A stretch of 64,000 nt of DNA from CAJBVG01 sp943371425 (GTDB lineage: Bacteria; Bacteroidota; Bacteroidia; Sphingobacteriales; Sphingobacteriaceae): NCBI GenBank assembly GCA_943371425.1, contig CALRUR010000002.1, forward strand, positions 186,001 to 250,000. The letters run 5' to 3'. Below the pieces are notes generated by a model, which did no database searches, had not been told where the DNA came from, and was given only the letters and a program-made list of their open reading frames with translations. The first letter of the stretch is position 1. Each line of letters begins with the position of its first letter. Positions 43,244 through 51,770 of this stretch are shown piece after piece. The translations under genes were made by a program, and so were the position numbers.

Positions 43244-44776
43244 ATGGAACAAGATCAAAATTCGGGAACAAGAACACGTACAAATCGCACAAAAACGGTA
43301 GGGAATCTTACTGGCCAAATGGGTAAATTACCACCACAGGCTGTAGATTTAGAGGAAGCAGTATTAGGAGCTTTAATGCTAGAAAAAGATGCATTGAGCT
43401 CAGTGATTGATATTTTGAAACCCGAAACTTTTTATGTTGATGCCAATCAAAAAATATTTCAGGCAATACAACATTTGTTCCAGCACTCTATGCCAGTAGA
43501 TTTGCTTACGGTTACGAACCGATTAAGACAAACCGGCGAACTCGAACTAGTTGGCGGAGCTTATTACATCACCGAATTAACTAACCGAGTAGCATCTTCT
43601 GCAAACATTGAATTCCACGCGCGTATTATTTCAGAAAAATTTATACAACGATCTCTCATCAGGATATCGTCTGAAATTATTAGCAGCGCTTATGAAGATA
43701 CTACCGATGTATTACAACTTTTAGACCAAGCGGAGAAAAACTTATTTGCTATTGCCGAAGGTAACTTGCGTAGAGAGTCGTATGACATGGGTTCTTTAAT
43801 TACCAAATCGATTCAATTATTAGGCGAGTTAAAAGATAAGGTAGATGGTTTAACAGGTGTACCTTCTGGCTTTACAGAGTTAGATCGTTTAACATCTGGT
43901 TGGCAAAACTCCGATTTAGTAATTATTGCAGCTCGCCCTGCCATGGGTAAAACCGCATTTGTATTGAGTTTGGCGCGTAATGCAAGTTTAATTGGGAAGA
44001 AAAAAATTGCGATTTTCTCTTTAGAGATGGCAGCAGTACAATTAACCAATCGTTTAATAGCTGCCGAAGTAGAAATACCTGCAGAGAAATTAAAAAAGGG
44101 TGATTTAACCGATGCCGAATGGCAACAGTTATTAACAAAAGTAGGTCGCTTATCGGAGTCGGGAATTTTTATTGATGATACTCCATCACTTAATATCTTC
44201 GAATTGCGAGCAAAATGCCGTCGTTTAAAAGCGCAGCATGATATCGACATGATTATTATCGATTACCTTCAATTAATGGTAGGTTCTGGTGATAATAGAA
44301 GTGGAAATAGAGAGCAAGAAATTTCCGCAATATCAAGAGCATTAAAAAGTATTGCTAAAGAATTAAACGTTCCGGTACTCGCACTTTCTCAATTAAGTAG
44401 AGCCGTGGAAACCCGCGGTGGTGCTAAGAAACCGATGCTATCCGATTTACGTGAGTCGGGTTCCATAGAACAAGATGCCGACATGGTATTGTTTATTTAC
44501 CGTCCGGAATATTATGGTTTCGAAGTGGATGAAGAAGGACGAAATACGAAAGGAACTGCAGAAATTATAATTGCCAAACATCGTAACGGTGCGGTAGGTT
44601 CTGTTACCTTAAGATACATTGGCGAATATGTAAAATTTGCCGATTACGATTCTACCGATTACAGCGGATCGCCAGTGTTTACCAACCTTACACCGAATTC
44701 GGGATTTGATAATAATCCGAACATTATTGTGAGGCCTAGTAGAATGAATGATGATAATGGAGATTTTCCATTCTAA
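43244..44776 (+). CDS. dnaB: Replicative DNA helicase DnaB
   Basis: A 510-residue hexameric helicase that unwinds DNA at the replication fork. The N-terminal domain (PPQAVDLEEAVLGALMLEKD) is followed by the RecA-like core with AARPAMGKTAFVLSLARN (Walker A, ~229), FSLEMAAVQLTNRLIAA, DMIIIDYLQLM (Walker B) and LSDLRESGSIEQDADMVLFI. The ATG at 43244 is chosen: a longer frame exists upstream but would translate GTACA repeats. It is followed by the SRP RNA gene. Confidence 0.98.
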   Translation: MEQDQNSGTRTRTNRTKTVGNLTGQMGKLPPQAVDLEEAVLGALMLEKDALSSVIDILKPETFYVDANQKIFQAIQHLFQHSMPVDLLTVTNRLRQTGELELVGGAYYITELTNRVASSANIEFHARIISEKFIQRSLIRISSEIISSAYEDTTDVLQLLDQAEKNLFAIAEGNLRRESYDMGSLITKSIQLLGELKDKVDGLTGVPSGFTELDRLTSGWQNSDLVIIAARPAMGKTAFVLSLARNASLIGKKKIAIFSLEMAAVQLTNRLIAAEVEIPAEKLKKGDLTDAEWQQLLTKVGRLSESGIFIDDTPSLNIFELRAKCRRLKAQHDIDMIIIDYLQLMVGSGDNRSGNREQEISAISRALKSIAKELNVPVLALSQLSRAVETRGGAKKPMLSDLRESGSIEQDADMVLFIYRPEYYGFEVDEEGRNTKGTAEIIIAKHRNGAVGSVTLRYIGEYVKFADYDSTDYSGSPVFTNLTPNSGFDNNPNIIVRPSRMNDDNGDFPF

Positions 44777-44841
44777 TAATCACACACTTAGTTATTACTT
44801 AAATTTCAAAAAACATCTCTTCGCAAATTCGAATAATTATC

Positions 44842-44849
44842 TATATTTG
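44842..44849 (+). promoter_or_regulatory. Promoter (-7 box) of the SRP RNA gene
   Basis: TATATTTG, an exact TAnnTTTG box, ends four bases before the first base of the RNA. A TTCG at 44820-44823, one base off the -33 TTTG, lies 18 bases upstream of it. Confidence 0.55.
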
Positions 44850-44853
44850 CGGC

Positions 44854-44950
44854 GGGTAAGTCTTATACGACCAGCTCCCTTTGAACTCCCCCAGGTTCGG
44901 AAGGAAGCAAGGGTAGAAGGTTGTAGCGGTGCGATATGAGGTGCTTACCC
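44854..44950 (+). ncRNA. ffs: Signal recognition particle RNA, small bacterial (4.5S) type
   Basis: A ~97-base RNA that binds Ffh in the signal recognition particle. The conserved apical part CCAGGTTCGGAAGGAAGCAA is present, followed by GGGTAGAAGGTTGTAGC. The 5' end GGGTAAG pairs with the 3' end CTTACCC, closing the hairpin, and a T-run (44951-44956) follows as a built-in terminator. It lies between dnaB and the transaldolase-like gene; no protein is encoded here. Confidence 0.93.
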
Positions 44951-44985
44951 TTTTTTCTTTTTCAAATCTTCAAAACAACATAACC

Positions 44986-45642
44986 ATGCAATTTTTTATC
45001 GACACAGCAAACTTAGCTCAAATTAAAGAAGCTCAGGATTTAGGTATTTTAGACGGTGTAACTACCAACCCATCGCTAATGGCTAAAGAAGGCATTGCTG
45101 GTGAAGCAAATGTGATGAAACATTACAAAGCAATTTGCGACATTGTAGAAGATAAAGTTAGTGCAGAAGTTATTGCAACCGATTATTACGGAATGATTGC
45201 TGAAGGTGAAAAATTGGCTGCCATAGACCCTAAAATTGTAGTAAAAATACCAATGATAAAAGATGGTATTAAAGCATTGAAATATTTTTCTGAAAAAGGA
45301 ATTCGTACCAATTGTACCTTAATATTTTCTGCAGGCCAAGCTTTATTAGCTGCAAAAGCAGGCGCTACTTACGTTTCACCTTTTGTAGGTCGTTTAGATG
45401 ATATCTCTTCTGATGGAATGATTTTAATTGAAGACATCCGCCAGATATTCGATAACTACGGTTTCGAAACTCAAATTTTAGCAGCTTCTGTTCGTCACCC
45501 TTTACATATTATACAATGTGCTAAGTTAGGTGCCGATGTAATGACAGGTCCTTTATCTGCTATCTTACAATTGCTTAAGCACCCATTAACGGATAACGGA
45601 TTGGCGCAGTTTTTAGCAGACCACGCGAAAGCGAACGCGTAA
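44986..45642 (+). CDS. fsa: Fructose-6-phosphate aldolase / small transaldolase
   Basis: A 218-residue class I aldolase of the small transaldolase family, acting on fructose 6-phosphate or in the pentose phosphate pathway. It starts MQFFIDTANLAQIKEA, has GVTTNPSLMAKEG, the Schiff-base lysine in VVKIPMIKDG (~Lys86), TNCTLIFSAGQALLAAKAGA and SPFVGRLDD. Length suits the FSA/TalC type rather than the ~320-residue classical transaldolase. The ATG at 44986 follows the SRP RNA. Its stop is followed within a few bases by TCGTATA-type repeats. Confidence 0.95.
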   Translation: MQFFIDTANLAQIKEAQDLGILDGVTTNPSLMAKEGIAGEANVMKHYKAICDIVEDKVSAEVIATDYYGMIAEGEKLAAIDPKIVVKIPMIKDGIKALKYFSEKGIRTNCTLIFSAGQALLAAKAGATYVSPFVGRLDDISSDGMILIEDIRQIFDNYGFETQILAASVRHPLHIIQCAKLGADVMTGPLSAILQLLKHPLTDNGLAQFLADHAKANA

Positions 45643-45650
45643 TACGCTTT

Positions 45651-45805
45651 TACGACCATACGATTATACGATTTTTCGACTATACAAAAGCTTGGTTTCT
45701 TAAGTGTTAGTTAATATCATTTCCAAAAAGTGTATTATTAGAAATTTTGCATCCATTAACTTTCGTACAGTCGTAAAATCGAATAGTCGTAAAAAAGTGT
45801 TTAAA
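45651..45805. repeat. TCGTATA-family inverted repeat with spacer
   Basis: Arms ACGATTATACGATTTTTCGA (from about 45666) and, in inverted orientation, TCGTAAAATCGAATAGTCGT (from about 45772) match with about five differences over 26 bases and enclose ~77 bases of unrelated AT-rich DNA. The region fills the gap between the fsa stop and the next start. Confidence 0.6.
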
Positions 45806-45813
45806 AAATTAGT

Positions 45814-46332
45814 ATGAAAAAACTCTCCATGTCCGAGCTCAACAGGCTTAGTCCAGAAGAATTTAAGCAAGCTCAAAAAGCTCCGATTGTTGTAATACTT
45901 GATAATGTAAGAAGCATGCACAACGTGGGTTCTATATTCAGAACTTCGGATGCATTTGCCATCGAAAAACTATACTTATGTGGCATTACCGCTCGTCCGC
46001 CGCACCGCGACATTGAAAAGGCTGCACTCGGTGCCACCGAAAGTGTAAATTGGGAATACGCAGCAGATACATTAGAACTAATAAATCAACTCAAAACAGA
46101 TGGTTATACCATCCTTAGCATAGAACAAGCAGAGAATAGCATTTCACTCGAAAAATTCCAGACTAAACCTAATGAAAAATATGCCATTGTATTTGGCAAT
46201 GAAGTGGATGGCGTGCAACAAGAAGTAATAAATGCAAGCCATGCATGTGTTGAAATTCCGCAGTTCGGAACCAAGCATTCATTCAATGTGAGTGTTACCG
46301 CGGCAATAGTGCTCTGGCACTTACGACAATGA
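45814..46332 (+). CDS. TrmH/SpoU-family RNA 2'-O-methyltransferase
   Basis: A 172-residue single-domain SPOUT methyltransferase for rRNA or tRNA ribose. The three motifs are ILDNVRSMHNVGSIFRTSDA, IVFGNEVDGVQQ and KHSFNVSVTAAIVLWHLRQ. It lacks the N-terminal domain of RlmB, encoded 3 kb away. The substrate is not clear. A 19-bp perfect inverted repeat begins at its stop. Confidence 0.92.
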   Translation: MKKLSMSELNRLSPEEFKQAQKAPIVVILDNVRSMHNVGSIFRTSDAFAIEKLYLCGITARPPHRDIEKAALGATESVNWEYAADTLELINQLKTDGYTILSIEQAENSISLEKFQTKPNEKYAIVFGNEVDGVQQEVINASHACVEIPQFGTKHSFNVSVTAAIVLWHLRQ

Positions 46333-46395
46333 GACTATACGATAATACGACCTTACGACTTTACGAAAGCTAATGAGTCGTATTATCGTATAGTC
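46333..46395. terminator. Perfect 19-bp inverted repeat of the TCGTATA family between convergent genes
   Basis: GACTATACGATAATACGAC (46333-46351) and its exact reverse complement (46377-46395) flank a 25-base loop. The first arm begins one base after the TGA of the methyltransferase. The TCGTATAATCGTAT tail after the second arm runs into the stop of the minus-strand gene at 46408. It may act as a bidirectional terminator, although the loop is large. Confidence 0.7.
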
Positions 46396-46407
46396 GTATA
46401 ATCGTAT

Positions 46408-46743
46408 TCATTCCTTCGCCAAGTAACCATCCCCCTCGCTATAACCCAATCCTACACTGTGTTTGTCGGCTATATGCATAGCCCCAGTAATTTCATTTTC
46501 TTCTAGTGTTTCATTAGCGTTTTGTTCACTTAAGTTTGGGTTGTATTGATGCCCAACCTTCTTCAACAATTTTGGCAAATCGTTATTGTCTTCAGATTGA
46601 TTTCCCAGTTCGCCGTCGGCTGCAGAAAACGAAAAGCCAAAGCTTAATTTTTCGGAACTGTAAGATGCTTGATTTTGCTGGTGTAGAGGTCTGTCAGATT
46701 TCGCTCCGGCTCCCTCCAAATGATTAGTTTTCGACTTTTTCAT
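46408..46743 (-). CDS. Small hypothetical protein, low complexity
   Basis: A 111-residue hydrophilic protein, rich in Asn, Glu, Ser and Gly, with no signal or membrane segment (KKSKTNHLEGAGAKSDRPLH at the start, ITGAMHIADKHSVGLGYSEG near the end). I recognise no family. The ATG at 46741-46743 is chosen: the open frame runs 50 codons further upstream, but that part only translates the TCGTATA repeats. It is probably a real but lineage-specific gene. Confidence 0.5.
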   Translation of the reverse strand: MKKSKTNHLEGAGAKSDRPLHQQNQASYSSEKLSFGFSFSAADGELGNQSEDNNDLPKLLKKVGHQYNPNLSEQNANETLEENEITGAMHIADKHSVGLGYSEGDGYLAKE

Positions 46744-46800
46744 ACGGAAGAATTTGATTGCATAAGTTAACAATTTGAGCGCACAATTGCAAACAACAAT

Positions 46801-46912
46801 GCGACTATACGACCATATGACTATACGAAAGCCACTGAGTCGTATAATCGCAAAGTCGTATAGTCGCAAAGTCGTATGGTCGTATAGTCGCATAATCGTA
46901 TAATCGAGTAAG
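46801..46912. repeat. TCGTATA-family repeat cluster with 17-bp perfect inverted arms
   Basis: GCGACTATACGACCATA (46801-46817) and its exact reverse complement (46875-46891) frame several more TCGTATAGTCGCAAAG-type words. It occupies the spacer between two divergent genes, so here it is near start codons rather than stops. Confidence 0.75.
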
Positions 46913-46958
46913 GGTGCTTCCTACTTAGCATTGTCATCCTCCAAAAAAAGCATCTATT

Positions 46959-48302
46959 ATGAAAAAAATATTACTCTTATGTACATCGGTATGCATGCTT
47001 GGTCTTGTAAATGCACAAGATTTAAGTACTACTACACCAAAATCGGCCTTTAAAAATTACGAAACAGCTAAAAAGCAACAAGCTGCTTTAGCATCTACTC
47101 CGAGCGAAGCACATTTATGGTTTTGGGAGAAGGGTGCTTACTGGAGCCTTAAAAAAAGAGATCAATTTACCTACACTTCTGCAAATAAGGTTAAAACCCT
47201 AATTGTAAAAGATTCTATAGGTAATTTCATTTCAAGAGAAAACATGACGTATGAAAAAGACACCCTTCTTACGGAGAACCTAGTAGAGTCTTGGTTCAAT
47301 AACGATTGGGTGAATACCTATCGTTTAAAAATTTGGTATAATAACGATGCTGAACCTATAAAAGAAATAGTACAAAGTTGGGAGAACAATGATTGGGTTA
47401 CGTATTTCGGATTTTCTACCCATAAAACATTCGATCCATTATTGAACTTAGAAACTACCTTGGATAGTATGTATAATGGTAATAGTTTTGAACTTGTTCA
47501 GAAAATAGAACGATATTATAATCTAAATAAACAGGTGGATTCTGAAATCTTACACATGCCTTTATCTGGCAGTACTTTGGAGCCTTATTATAAACAAGCA
47601 TTTTACTACACAAACAATGGATTAATGGATAGCGTGGTTCAATATATATGGGACAATGGTTGGAAAAACGACCGCTCTACAACTCGATTTTTGTATGATA
47701 CTTTAAATCGTGTTTATAGCGTAATGAATAATGTTTGGGACGGTACACAATGGACAGTATATACGAATACCCTCACCAATTATTTGCCTTATAACAGTAT
47801 CGAAACAGCCGATTACATTAAGCCTGGCGTTTCCTTTATTGAATACAAACGTCAGTTGATTTTAAATGATTCTTTATACAATCAAATAAAAATAAAGTAC
47901 GATTCATGGGATGGAGTAAAATGGGTAACAGATATGCATGAAAGTACTAGTTATAAATATTTACCAGGTGGTATTATCCAAGAAAAATTAGTACAAATAG
48001 AGGATGAGTTTGGACAAATGCAAAATGAAACCAAACAAGTTTATTTCTTCAATTCTACAGGTACTAATTTTATTAAACATACAAACTTAAACGTATATCC
48101 AAACCCTTCTAAAGATGTATTAAATATTAGCGGATTAAATGCCGATGAAAATGCAAAAATTACGATTGTAGATTTGCAAGGAAAAGTATTGTTAACTAAA
48201 AACGCAATCGGCCAAACTGCAATGGATATTAGCACCTTGAAACCTGGTGTGTATGTGTTGAGAGTGGGAGCAACGGTTAAGAAAATAGTAGTTAGTCGTT
48301 AG
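46959..48302 (+). CDS. Secreted protein with type IX secretion C-terminal sorting domain
   Basis: A 447-residue exported protein. It has a signal peptide (LLLCTSVCMLGLVNAQ), a large middle of repeated W-x-NND/DW-type beta segments (ESWFNNDWVNTYRL, QSWENNDWVTYFGF, NVWDGTQWTVYTNT) and the ~75-residue type IX sorting domain. That domain starts NLNVYPNPSKDVLNISGL and ends with ISTLKPGVYVLRVG and KKIVV. The cargo role is unknown. The last codons and TAG stop are formed by a TTAGTC-type repeat. Confidence 0.9.
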   Translation: MKKILLLCTSVCMLGLVNAQDLSTTTPKSAFKNYETAKKQQAALASTPSEAHLWFWEKGAYWSLKKRDQFTYTSANKVKTLIVKDSIGNFISRENMTYEKDTLLTENLVESWFNNDWVNTYRLKIWYNNDAEPIKEIVQSWENNDWVTYFGFSTHKTFDPLLNLETTLDSMYNGNSFELVQKIERYYNLNKQVDSEILHMPLSGSTLEPYYKQAFYYTNNGLMDSVVQYIWDNGWKNDRSTTRFLYDTLNRVYSVMNNVWDGTQWTVYTNTLTNYLPYNSIETADYIKPGVSFIEYKRQLILNDSLYNQIKIKYDSWDGVKWVTDMHESTSYKYLPGGIIQEKLVQIEDEFGQMQNETKQVYFFNSTGTNFIKHTNLNVYPNPSKDVLNISGLNADENAKITIVDLQGKVLLTKNAIGQTAMDISTLKPGVYVLRVGATVKKIVVSR

Positions 48303-48363
48303 TATTTAGTCATTAGAAAGGAGAGGTTAGTCTAAAGACTAAAATCTAATGACTAATGACTAT
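48289..48363. repeat. TTAGTC/GACTAA word repeat supplying the stop codon of the T9SS gene
   Basis: GTTAGTCGTTAGTATTTAGT followed by CATTAG, then TTAGTCTAAAGACTAAAATC and TAATGACTAATGACTA. The first words encode the last three residues and TAG stop of the upstream gene. The TTAGTC half and GACTAA half are complementary, so a hairpin can form. Confidence 0.75.
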
Positions 48364-48389
48364 ATTAGTGCCATCTATATTATTAAACG

Positions 48390-51014
48390 GTGGCAAAAAC
48401 AACAGAAACAAAGGAAACGCCTTTGATGAAACAATATAACCAGATTAAAGCTAAATATCCTGGTGCGTTATTGTTGTTTAGAGTAGGCGATTTTTATGAA
48501 ACATTTGGAGAAGATGCCATAACAGCATCTACAATTTTAGGCATAGTATTAACAAAACGAGCAAATGGCTCGGCATCACATATTGAGTTAGCGGGATTTC
48601 CGCATCACTCCTTAGATTCTTATTTACCAAAATTGGTTAGGGCAGGCCAACGTGTAGCAATATGCGACCAGCTCGAAGATCCTAAAACAACCAAGACGAT
48701 AGTAAAGCGTGGGGTAACCGAAATGGTTACTCCAGGCATATCGTATAATGATAACATCCTTCAACACAAAGCCAACAATTATTTAGCAGCCATTCATTAC
48801 GCTGATAAAGATGAACTCGGAGTAGCCTTGTTAGATATTTCTACAGGAGAGTTTTTAGTGGCCGAAGGTAACTCAGCGTACATCGATAAATTATTTCAAA
48901 GTTTCCGCCCAGCAGAAATTCTTTGCACCCGAGGCAGAGCTAAACATTTTGTAAGTCAGTTTTCCGAAAACTATTACCACTACGCTTTAGAAGATTGGAT
49001 TTTTGCATACGATTATGCATATGAAACGCTTACCAAACACTTCTCTACCTTAAGCTTAAAAGGCTTCGGCATAGAAGGTTTAAACAATGCCATTATTGCC
49101 GCAGGTGCTTGCCTACATTATGTGTATGATACACAACATCATGATATTAAACACATCAATTCTATTGCACGTATTGAAGAAGAACAGTACATGTGGTTAG
49201 ATAAATTTACGCTCCGAAATTTAGAATTAGTACACTCCGTACATGAGCAAGCAACTACTTTGTTTGATGTATTAGATTATACTCATTCGCCAATGGGAGC
49301 AAGGCTTTTACGCAAATGGATACTTTTACCTTTAAAAGAAAAAGCACTTATTTTAGAACGCCAACACCTAGTTAAAGTATTTATAGAAAACACCAATTAT
49401 TTTTATTTACTAGAAGAACAATTAAAAAATATAGGCGACCTAGAACGATTAATTTCTAAAGTTGCCTTACAAAAAGTAAATCCCCGAGAAATTGTACAAC
49501 TCTCTAGAGCATTAAAAGCAATATTAAAAATTAAAGAAGATGCCGCAGACATTAGCGATGCTGCACTTACAGCAATTGTAGATCGTATAAATCCATGTTT
49601 AAGTTTAATCGATAAAATAGATTCTACCTTAAAAGCAGATCCTCCGGTATTAGTGCAAAAAGGAAATGTAATTGCCGATGGTATAAATGAAGAGTTAGAT
49701 AACCTTCGTAAAATAGCTTTCCACGGTAAAGATTATTTACTCGATATACAAAAAAGAGAAAGTGAGCGCACTGGAATTAGCTCTTTAAAAGTTTCATTTA
49801 ACAATGTGTTTGGATATTATTTAGAAGTTACGCATGTACATAAAGATAAAGTTCCTACAGAGTGGATACGTAAGCAAACACTAGTAAATGCAGAGCGTTA
49901 CATAACTCCTGAGTTAAAAGAGTACGAAGAAAAAATATTGGGTGCCGAAGAAAAAATAAATGTAATAGAGGCGCAGTTATACCATGATTTGGTATTAAGC
50001 ATTAGCGAATACATAAAACCTATACAAGTAAATGCGTACGTAGTGGCACAACTCGATGTGCTTTCTTCATTCGCTTTTGTATCATCCAGAAACGAATACA
50101 GCATGCCTGTAATTGTAGACGAAACAATTTTAGATATTCAAGCCGGCAGACATCCGATTATTGAACAACGCTTAGCAGTAGGCGATAGCTTCATTCCAAA
50201 TGATGTATACCTAGATCAAGAAGAACAACAAATTATAATTATTACAGGCCCTAACATGTCGGGTAAATCTGCCATACTAAGGCAAACAGCACTCATCGTT
50301 ATAATGGCTCAAATGGGTTGTTATGTACCTGCTAAATCGGCTAAAATTGGTATTGTTGATAAACTCTTTACAAGAGTGGGAGCAAGCGATAACCAATCGA
50401 CGGGCGAATCTACCTTTATGGTGGAAATGAATGAAACCGCAAGCATCCTGAATAATTTATCGGATAAAAGTTTGGTATTGTTAGATGAAATTGGAAGAGG
50501 TACCAGTACATATGATGGTATTTCTATTGCTTGGGCAATTGCTGAGTTTATACACGACCATTCTAAATCGCGAGCGCGTACTTTATTTGCTACCCATTAC
50601 CACGAGTTAAATGAAATGGCTACGCAAATGCCTCGCATAAAAAACTACAATGTATCCATAAAAGAACTCGATAATAAAATCATCTTTTTGCGTAAACTAG
50701 TACCAGGTGGAAGTGAGCACAGTTTTGGTATACACGTAGCAAAAATGGCTGGAATGCCCAATTTTGTTATCAAAAGAGGAAACGAAATTCTACATCAACT
50801 AGAAAAACAACGCTCCGATGATCCAAGTGCAAAAGGATTGCATAGGAAAAAAGGCAAAGCACCGGCATCAGAATTTCAATTAAACATGTTTAGTTTAGAC
50901 GATCCTATTTTAATTAAAATAAGAGACAGTATAAAAGACCTAAACGTTAATGAACTTACACCTGTAGAGGCATTAATGAAATTAGACGATATACAACGTT
51001 TATTGAAATCGTAG
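48390..51014 (+). CDS. mutS: DNA mismatch repair protein MutS
   Basis: An 874-residue mismatch-recognition ATPase. The N-terminal mismatch-binding motif is GDFYETFGEDA (~32-42, with the stacking Phe and Glu). The core includes Walker A TGPNMSGKSAIL (~619), ASDNQSTGESTFMVEMNE, Walker B LVLLDEIGRGTSTYDG (~695) and FATHYHELNEM. The start is GTG; it matches the usual MAKxxxxxTPLMKQY beginning. The next gene begins at the very next base, and miaA overlaps that one, so the three genes form an operon. Confidence 0.98.
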   Translation: MAKTTETKETPLMKQYNQIKAKYPGALLLFRVGDFYETFGEDAITASTILGIVLTKRANGSASHIELAGFPHHSLDSYLPKLVRAGQRVAICDQLEDPKTTKTIVKRGVTEMVTPGISYNDNILQHKANNYLAAIHYADKDELGVALLDISTGEFLVAEGNSAYIDKLFQSFRPAEILCTRGRAKHFVSQFSENYYHYALEDWIFAYDYAYETLTKHFSTLSLKGFGIEGLNNAIIAAGACLHYVYDTQHHDIKHINSIARIEEEQYMWLDKFTLRNLELVHSVHEQATTLFDVLDYTHSPMGARLLRKWILLPLKEKALILERQHLVKVFIENTNYFYLLEEQLKNIGDLERLISKVALQKVNPREIVQLSRALKAILKIKEDAADISDAALTAIVDRINPCLSLIDKIDSTLKADPPVLVQKGNVIADGINEELDNLRKIAFHGKDYLLDIQKRESERTGISSLKVSFNNVFGYYLEVTHVHKDKVPTEWIRKQTLVNAERYITPELKEYEEKILGAEEKINVIEAQLYHDLVLSISEYIKPIQVNAYVVAQLDVLSSFAFVSSRNEYSMPVIVDETILDIQAGRHPIIEQRLAVGDSFIPNDVYLDQEEQQIIIITGPNMSGKSAILRQTALIVIMAQMGCYVPAKSAKIGIVDKLFTRVGASDNQSTGESTFMVEMNETASILNNLSDKSLVLLDEIGRGTSTYDGISIAWAIAEFIHDHSKSRARTLFATHYHELNEMATQMPRIKNYNVSIKELDNKIIFLRKLVPGGSEHSFGIHVAKMAGMPNFVIKRGNEILHQLEKQRSDDPSAKGLHRKKGKAPASEFQLNMFSLDDPILIKIRDSIKDLNVNELTPVEALMKLDDIQRLLKS

Positions 51015-51770
51015 ATGAAAAAATTTAGAACCACTTTGCTACAATTTCTATCGAAGTTCGACGATTGGGAGTTGGTTCAAAATGTTCCATATACAAGCGT
51101 TTTCGATTTTTATTATTCGCCGAAACATAAGCTATACATACATTTGGTAGAATCTGATAAAAGATTAACAGCTCTTCCAATAAATTTTTTTCAAGAGATA
51201 AGTTTACATTGTTACCATCAAAAAATTAAATTAATACAGTTAAGAGAAGAGCAGTGGCTGGAGAAACAAGATTTTATTAAACATAGGCTGCATTCTATTT
51301 TCGAACAAAACAAAAAGTTTCATGCCAGGCAATGCAAAACAAAACGGATTGAAAAAAAAGAATACGACGATTTTTTAAATCAGAACCATTTATTGCTAAC
51401 CGCCAGTACACGTTTTAAATATGGATTGTACAAAGGGGAGGAGTTATTAGCTGTAATGGGTATTAGCGCTGGCAGGTGGATGACAAAAGAAGGGGAACTG
51501 CGAAAATCGTTTGAAATTATACGCTTTGCTACTAAAACAAATTGTACAGTGGTAGGCGGTTTTTCTAAATTATTAATGCACATTGAACAAGAATTACAAG
51601 TGCAAGAATGGATGACTTATTACGACTTAGATTGGGTACAAAGTAATGTTTATAAGCGTTTAGGTTTTGAATTGAAACAGATTACCAAACCGCAACATCA
51701 ATTAATTTCCGACTCAGAAAAAATAACCTATACTTCTGGGAACTTAAAATTTATAAAACGTGTTAGCTAA
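51015..51770 (+). CDS. Conserved protein of unknown function between mutS and miaA
   Basis: A 251-residue soluble protein. The first ~100 residues look like a small nuclease-type fold (DFYYSPKHKLYIHLVESDKR) but no catalytic set is certain. Residues ~135-230 (YGLYKGEELLAVMGISAGRW, then FEIIRFATKTNCTVVGGFSK, then MTYYDLDWVQSNVYKRLGFE) follow the pattern of acetyltransferase-like domains seen next to phage and homing-type nuclease domains. It starts one base after the mutS stop and overlaps miaA by 11 bases. The function is unknown. Confidence 0.75.
   Translation: MKKFRTTLLQFLSKFDDWELVQNVPYTSVFDFYYSPKHKLYIHLVESDKRLTALPINFFQEISLHCYHQKIKLIQLREEQWLEKQDFIKHRLHSIFEQNKKFHARQCKTKRIEKKEYDDFLNQNHLLLTASTRFKYGLYKGEELLAVMGISAGRWMTKEGELRKSFEIIRFATKTNCTVVGGFSKLLMHIEQELQVQEWMTYYDLDWVQSNVYKRLGFELKQITKPQHQLISDSEKITYTSGNLKFIKRVS

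Noticed and set aside
44748..44939. Short open frame across the dnaB end and the next spacer
   Set aside because: It lies on the SRP RNA gene and its promoter; the RNA explains the sequence.
46744..46893. Fifty-codon upstream extension of the small minus-strand gene
   Set aside because: It translates TCGTATA repeats into repeated RLYDHTTLRLYD-like residues, an artefact of the array.
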